From positions 489,501 to 553,500 of the forward strand of contig NZ_CP073745.1 in the NCBI RefSeq assembly GCF_024397975.1: a DNA stretch of 64,000 bases. The letters are read 5' to 3'. Under the pieces are notes generated by a model, which saw nothing but the letters and a program-made list of their open reading frames with translations, searched no databases and had not been told where the DNA came from. A program made the position numbers and the translations under genes. Numbering within the stretch: the stretch's first letter is position 1; the number at the start of each line of letters is the position of its first letter. This DNA is from Bacterioplanoides sp. SCSIO 12839 (GTDB lineage: Bacteria > Pseudomonadota > Gammaproteobacteria > Pseudomonadales > Oceanobacteraceae). Shown one piece after another: positions 61,504 to 64,000 of the stretch.

Positions 61504-63372
61504 ATGAGTGAGCACGGTCAGTTTTCATTATTATCCAAACGCCGTTTTTTACCGTATTTTTTAACCCAGGCATTGGGTGCGTTTAACGATAATTTATATA
61601 AAAACGCCTTGTTGCTGATGATTGCTTTTGGTGGCATTGCCAGTAACGACGACAGCGCGCTGCTAACGAACTTGGCAGCCGGTATTTTTATTTTGCCGTT
61701 TTTTCTGTTTTCTCCGATTGCGGGGCAAATTGCCGATAAGATGGAAAAGTCACAACTGATTCGTTGGACCAAGGCATTAGAGGTGGTGATTATGTCGTTG
61801 GCTGCGGTGTCGATCCTCGCCGGAAACGTCTGGGGATTGATGGCCTTATTGTTTTTAATGGGATTGCAGTCGGCCATTTTTGGTCCGGTAAAATTTGCGT
61901 TATTACCACAACATTTATCACAGGATGAGTTGGTGGGTGGTAACGCGCTGGTGGAAATGGGTACCTTTATTGCCATTCTCGCCGGTACCATTTGTGCGGG
62001 CTTATTATTCGACTTTGAAAACAGTGCCCAGTGGATTGCCGCCGGTATTGTTGGTTTTGCCATTCTTGGATTACTAACCAGTCGTTTTATTCCTGAAGCA
62101 ACAGCGAATGACCCAACACTGAATATCAACTGGAATCCGTTTACTGAACTGCTGAATACCATTCGCCAGGCTCGGGAAAATCGCGCGGTGTATTTGTCGA
62201 TTGTTGCCATTAGCTGGTTCTGGTTTATTGGCGCCAGCTATTTAACTCAATTTCCGAATTTTTCCAAAGAATACCTCGGTGGTTCTACCCAATTGGTGAC
62301 TGTGTTGCTGACACTGTTTTCATTGGGTGTCGCCGCAGGTTCATTAGTGTGTGAAAAACTGTCGGGTCATAAAGTTGAGCTGGGCATTGTGCCGATTGGT
62401 TCGCTTGGGATGAGTGTGTTTGGCGTTGATTTGTGGTTTGCCATTGATCAGATCCAGGTGGTCGAAGGCATGACAGCCATGGCTTTTATCGAAAATTCTG
62501 CGAACTGGCGGCTGATGATGGATATTGCTTTGGTCAGCGCTTTTGGTGGTTTGTTTGTGGTTCCGTTACAGGCACTGATTCAGCAGCGTAGTGATGATAA
62601 AAACCGTGCTCAAATTATTGCCGCAAACAACGTACTCAATGCTTTATTTATGGTAGTCAGTGCAGGTGTTGGGATTCTGTTATTGGCGGTATTGGAAATG
62701 TCGATAGGTGATTATTTCCTGGTGTTAGCCATTATGAACCTGGTTGTAGCGAGTTATGTATATGCGCAGGTTCCTGAGTTTGTTTTGCGTTTTGGCATCT
62801 GGATTCTCAGCCACACTATGTACCGTGTGAGCCATAAAGGCCTGGAAAATATCCCTGAAGAAGGTCCGGCGGTGTTGGTGTGTAATCACGTCAGTTATGT
62901 GGATGCCTTGTTGATCGCCGGTACTTATCAACGTCCGATCCGGTTTGTGATGGATAAAAATATCGCTCAAATGAAAGGGTTAAAAACTTTCTTTAAACTG
63001 GCGAAAACCATTCCAATTTGTTCCCCAAAAGCCGATGCAGAGATGTATGAGAATGCGTTTGAACGCATTAAAGCTGAACTGGATGACGGTGAGTTAGTTT
63101 GTATTTTTCCGGAAGGTAAACTCACCAAAGACGGCGAAGTGGATGAGTTTAAAAAAGGCATCGAACGTATTATTGAAGAAACGCCAGTGCCTGTGATTCC
63201 AATGGCGCTGGATGGTTTGTGGGGCAGCTTTTTCTCACATAAAGGTGGCCATGCGTTAACCACTAAGCCTAAACGCTTTTGGTCAAAAGTGTCTCTGACT
63301 GCCGGAGTGGCTGTTGAGCCTCAGCAGGTCAGTGCGAATGACCTGCGCCAAAGAGTGCTAAAGCTGCTGTAA
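61504..63372 (+). CDS. MFS transporter fused to PlsC-type acyltransferase
   Basis: A 622-residue protein. The first ~400 residues form an MFS transporter with 12 helices (LplT-like: FLTQALGAFNDNLYKNALLL, LLFLMGLQSAIFGPVKFALLPQHL). The last ~200 are a 1-acylglycerol-phosphate acyltransferase domain with NHVSYVD (H-x4-D) and FPEGKLT. It is like Aas/LplT minus the acyl-ACP synthetase domain. Likely role: lysophospholipid uptake across the inner membrane and re-acylation. ATG 61504 is preferred over 61495, which is on top of the ribosome site. Confidence 0.9.
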   Translation: MSEHGQFSLLSKRRFLPYFLTQALGAFNDNLYKNALLLMIAFGGIASNDDSALLTNLAAGIFILPFFLFSPIAGQIADKMEKSQLIRWTKALEVVIMSLAAVSILAGNVWGLMALLFLMGLQSAIFGPVKFALLPQHLSQDELVGGNALVEMGTFIAILAGTICAGLLFDFENSAQWIAAGIVGFAILGLLTSRFIPEATANDPTLNINWNPFTELLNTIRQARENRAVYLSIVAISWFWFIGASYLTQFPNFSKEYLGGSTQLVTVLLTLFSLGVAAGSLVCEKLSGHKVELGIVPIGSLGMSVFGVDLWFAIDQIQVVEGMTAMAFIENSANWRLMMDIALVSAFGGLFVVPLQALIQQRSDDKNRAQIIAANNVLNALFMVVSAGVGILLLAVLEMSIGDYFLVLAIMNLVVASYVYAQVPEFVLRFGIWILSHTMYRVSHKGLENIPEEGPAVLVCNHVSYVDALLIAGTYQRPIRFVMDKNIAQMKGLKTFFKLAKTIPICSPKADAEMYENAFERIKAELDDGELVCIFPEGKLTKDGEVDEFKKGIERIIEETPVPVIPMALDGLWGSFFSHKGGHALTTKPKRFWSKVSLTAGVAVEPQQVSANDLRQRVLKLL

Positions 63373-63407
63373 CTGTTTTTAAGGCTGTTGCAGCAAGTTT
63401 AACACTT

Positions 63408-63442
63408 AGCCACATCAGCTATATGTAGCTGATGTGGTGGCT
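63408..63442. terminator. Hairpin between the MFS-PlsC gene and the acyltransferase gene
   Basis: AGCCACATCAGCTA and TAGCTGATGTGGTGGCT pair as a long stem with one bulge; AAAA follows on plus and T-rich sequence precedes on minus. It separates two convergent genes. Confidence 0.7.
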
Positions 63443-63447
63443 AAAAA

Positions 63448-64000
63448 CTACTCTTCTTTGTATTTGATCCGTATCCCAAGGAAGGGCTTTTCGATATAGT
63501 TATAAGTTAATGCCGAAAAAATTATTGTACTTGGGAATACAACGATCGCAGTTGTAATGATTGAATTAATAATGTGCCTGTCTTCGAAAATTTCGAAAAT
63601 GATGTTGTGGTCGATACATAACCCAATGAATATAAAATGTAATAAGTATATGGAGTAACTTATTAATCCAACGGATGCTAGTGGGGAAGTTATGATGCTT
63701 GGTAGCTTCTTGTTGAACGACAAGTATCCGTATATGAAGGAAGACCACAGAATTGCCTCAATGGTTGGCGCGATAACTCTTGCTGGATGATTTAATGGCC
63801 AGCCTCCCAGTTGATTAAAGGCATAAGCGAATAAGAATATTAAAGATGTTGAGGTTATAAATAATCCATTGGCTATCTTTCCTTCTTTGAATTTTTTTAT
63901 GTAGATTATTCCTAGTAATATTCCAATTAAAAACTGGTCGATCCTTCCTAATAAAGTCAGGTAAGTAATATTGTATATGTCACCATTGTTAGCAATGGCA
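63448..64000 (-). CDS. Acyltransferase-3/OafA-like membrane protein (C-terminal part, cut by right edge)
   Basis: The frame is open from the window end to the stop at 63448, giving about 184 residues. It has several membrane helices. The early GRIDQFLIGILLGIIYIKKF and the late FSALTYNYIEKPFLGIRIK match acyltransferase-3 family O-acyltransferases, which add acyl groups to surface sugars. Base composition is AT-richer than the left neighbours, which suggests a variable surface-sugar region begins here. The start is outside the window. Confidence 0.82.
   Translation of the reverse strand, partial: AIANNGDIYNITYLTLLGRIDQFLIGILLGIIYIKKFKEGKIANGLFITSTSLIFLFAYAFNQLGGWPLNHPARVIAPTIEAILWSSFIYGYLSFNKKLPSIITSPLASVGLISYSIYLLHFIFIGLCIDHNIIFEIFEDRHIINSIITTAIVVFPSTIIFSALTYNYIEKPFLGIRIKYKEE

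Overview
The window looks like chromosome of a free-living gammaproteobacterium of the Pseudomonadales/Oceanospirillales type. GC is moderate, by eye about 50 percent. The backbone from about 21 to 41 kb follows the gene order I know from the Pseudomonas aeruginosa PA4704-PA4732 neighbourhood: pgi, panD, panC, panB, folK, pcnB, crcZ region, cbrB, cbrA, gluQ, dksA, aminotransferase, sfsA, then heme ABC genes, prrF region and cbpA. I read everything by eye; no database search was run. No rRNA, tRNA or CRISPR was seen.

Layout. 1-4.7 kb: a purine-ring catabolic operon (allantoicase, uraD, uraH, allA, guaD, puuD). 4.7-7.9 kb: an AT-rich block of five minus-strand gene cassettes separated by attC recombination sites, with no integrase gene (a CALIN-type array). 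Its far end is cut by what looks like a remnant IS3-family end. 8.2-17 kb: regulators, hydrolases, an enoyl-CoA hydratase-like gene and the detached allantoinase puuE. 17-20 kb: the methionine-salvage operon mtnABDC. 20-27 kb: bluB, pgi, pantothenate genes, folK and pcnB. 27.4-29.1 kb: a large non-coding region. 29-35 kb: cbrB, cbrA, a small cbrX-like ORF, gluQ and dksA. 35-41 kb: aminotransferase, sfsA, Rieske protein, heme-type ABC permease and ATPase, a second non-coding region, and a cAMP-binding-type protein. 41-51 kb: DNA polymerase II and an iron-linked cluster (two imelysin-like lipoproteins, a di-heme oxidoreductase, DUF1513, a cytochrome c peroxidase) with Fur-box-like sites. 51-64 kb: housekeeping and small conserved genes (ybaK, SIMPL, DUF1244, minCDE, hopJ-like), a duplicated-domain lipoprotein, a TetR gene with an operator, an MFS-PlsC fusion and an incomplete acyltransferase at the edge.

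The two most interesting parts are non-coding. First, between cbrB and pcnB, where Pseudomonas has one crcZ gene, I see three consecutive minus-strand units. Each has a sigma-54 promoter (GG-N10-GC), a cluster of TGTTAC/GTAACA activator sites upstream, and several A-rich CA motifs of the kind bound by Hfq/Crc. This looks like a triple tandem CrcZ locus next to its own activator. Second, between the heme ABC ATPase and the cAMP-binding protein there are two tandem minus-strand units. They share an identical 53-base core, near-identical promoters overlapping Fur-box-like sequence, and GC-rich terminators. This is the arrangement and position of the prrF1-prrF2 iron-sparing sRNAs.

How the genes work together: guaD, puuD, uraH, uraD, puuE, alc and allA cover guanine and urate breakdown to glyoxylate and urea, except xanthine dehydrogenase, which is not here. 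CbrX/CbrA/CbrB plus the three CrcZ-like RNAs would set carbon catabolite control. The heme transporter, PrrF-like RNAs and imelysin/peroxidase cluster form an iron-responsive set. The cassette block is the clearest horizontally acquired segment. One cassette carries an R-x4-H motif typical of HEPN ribonuclease domains.
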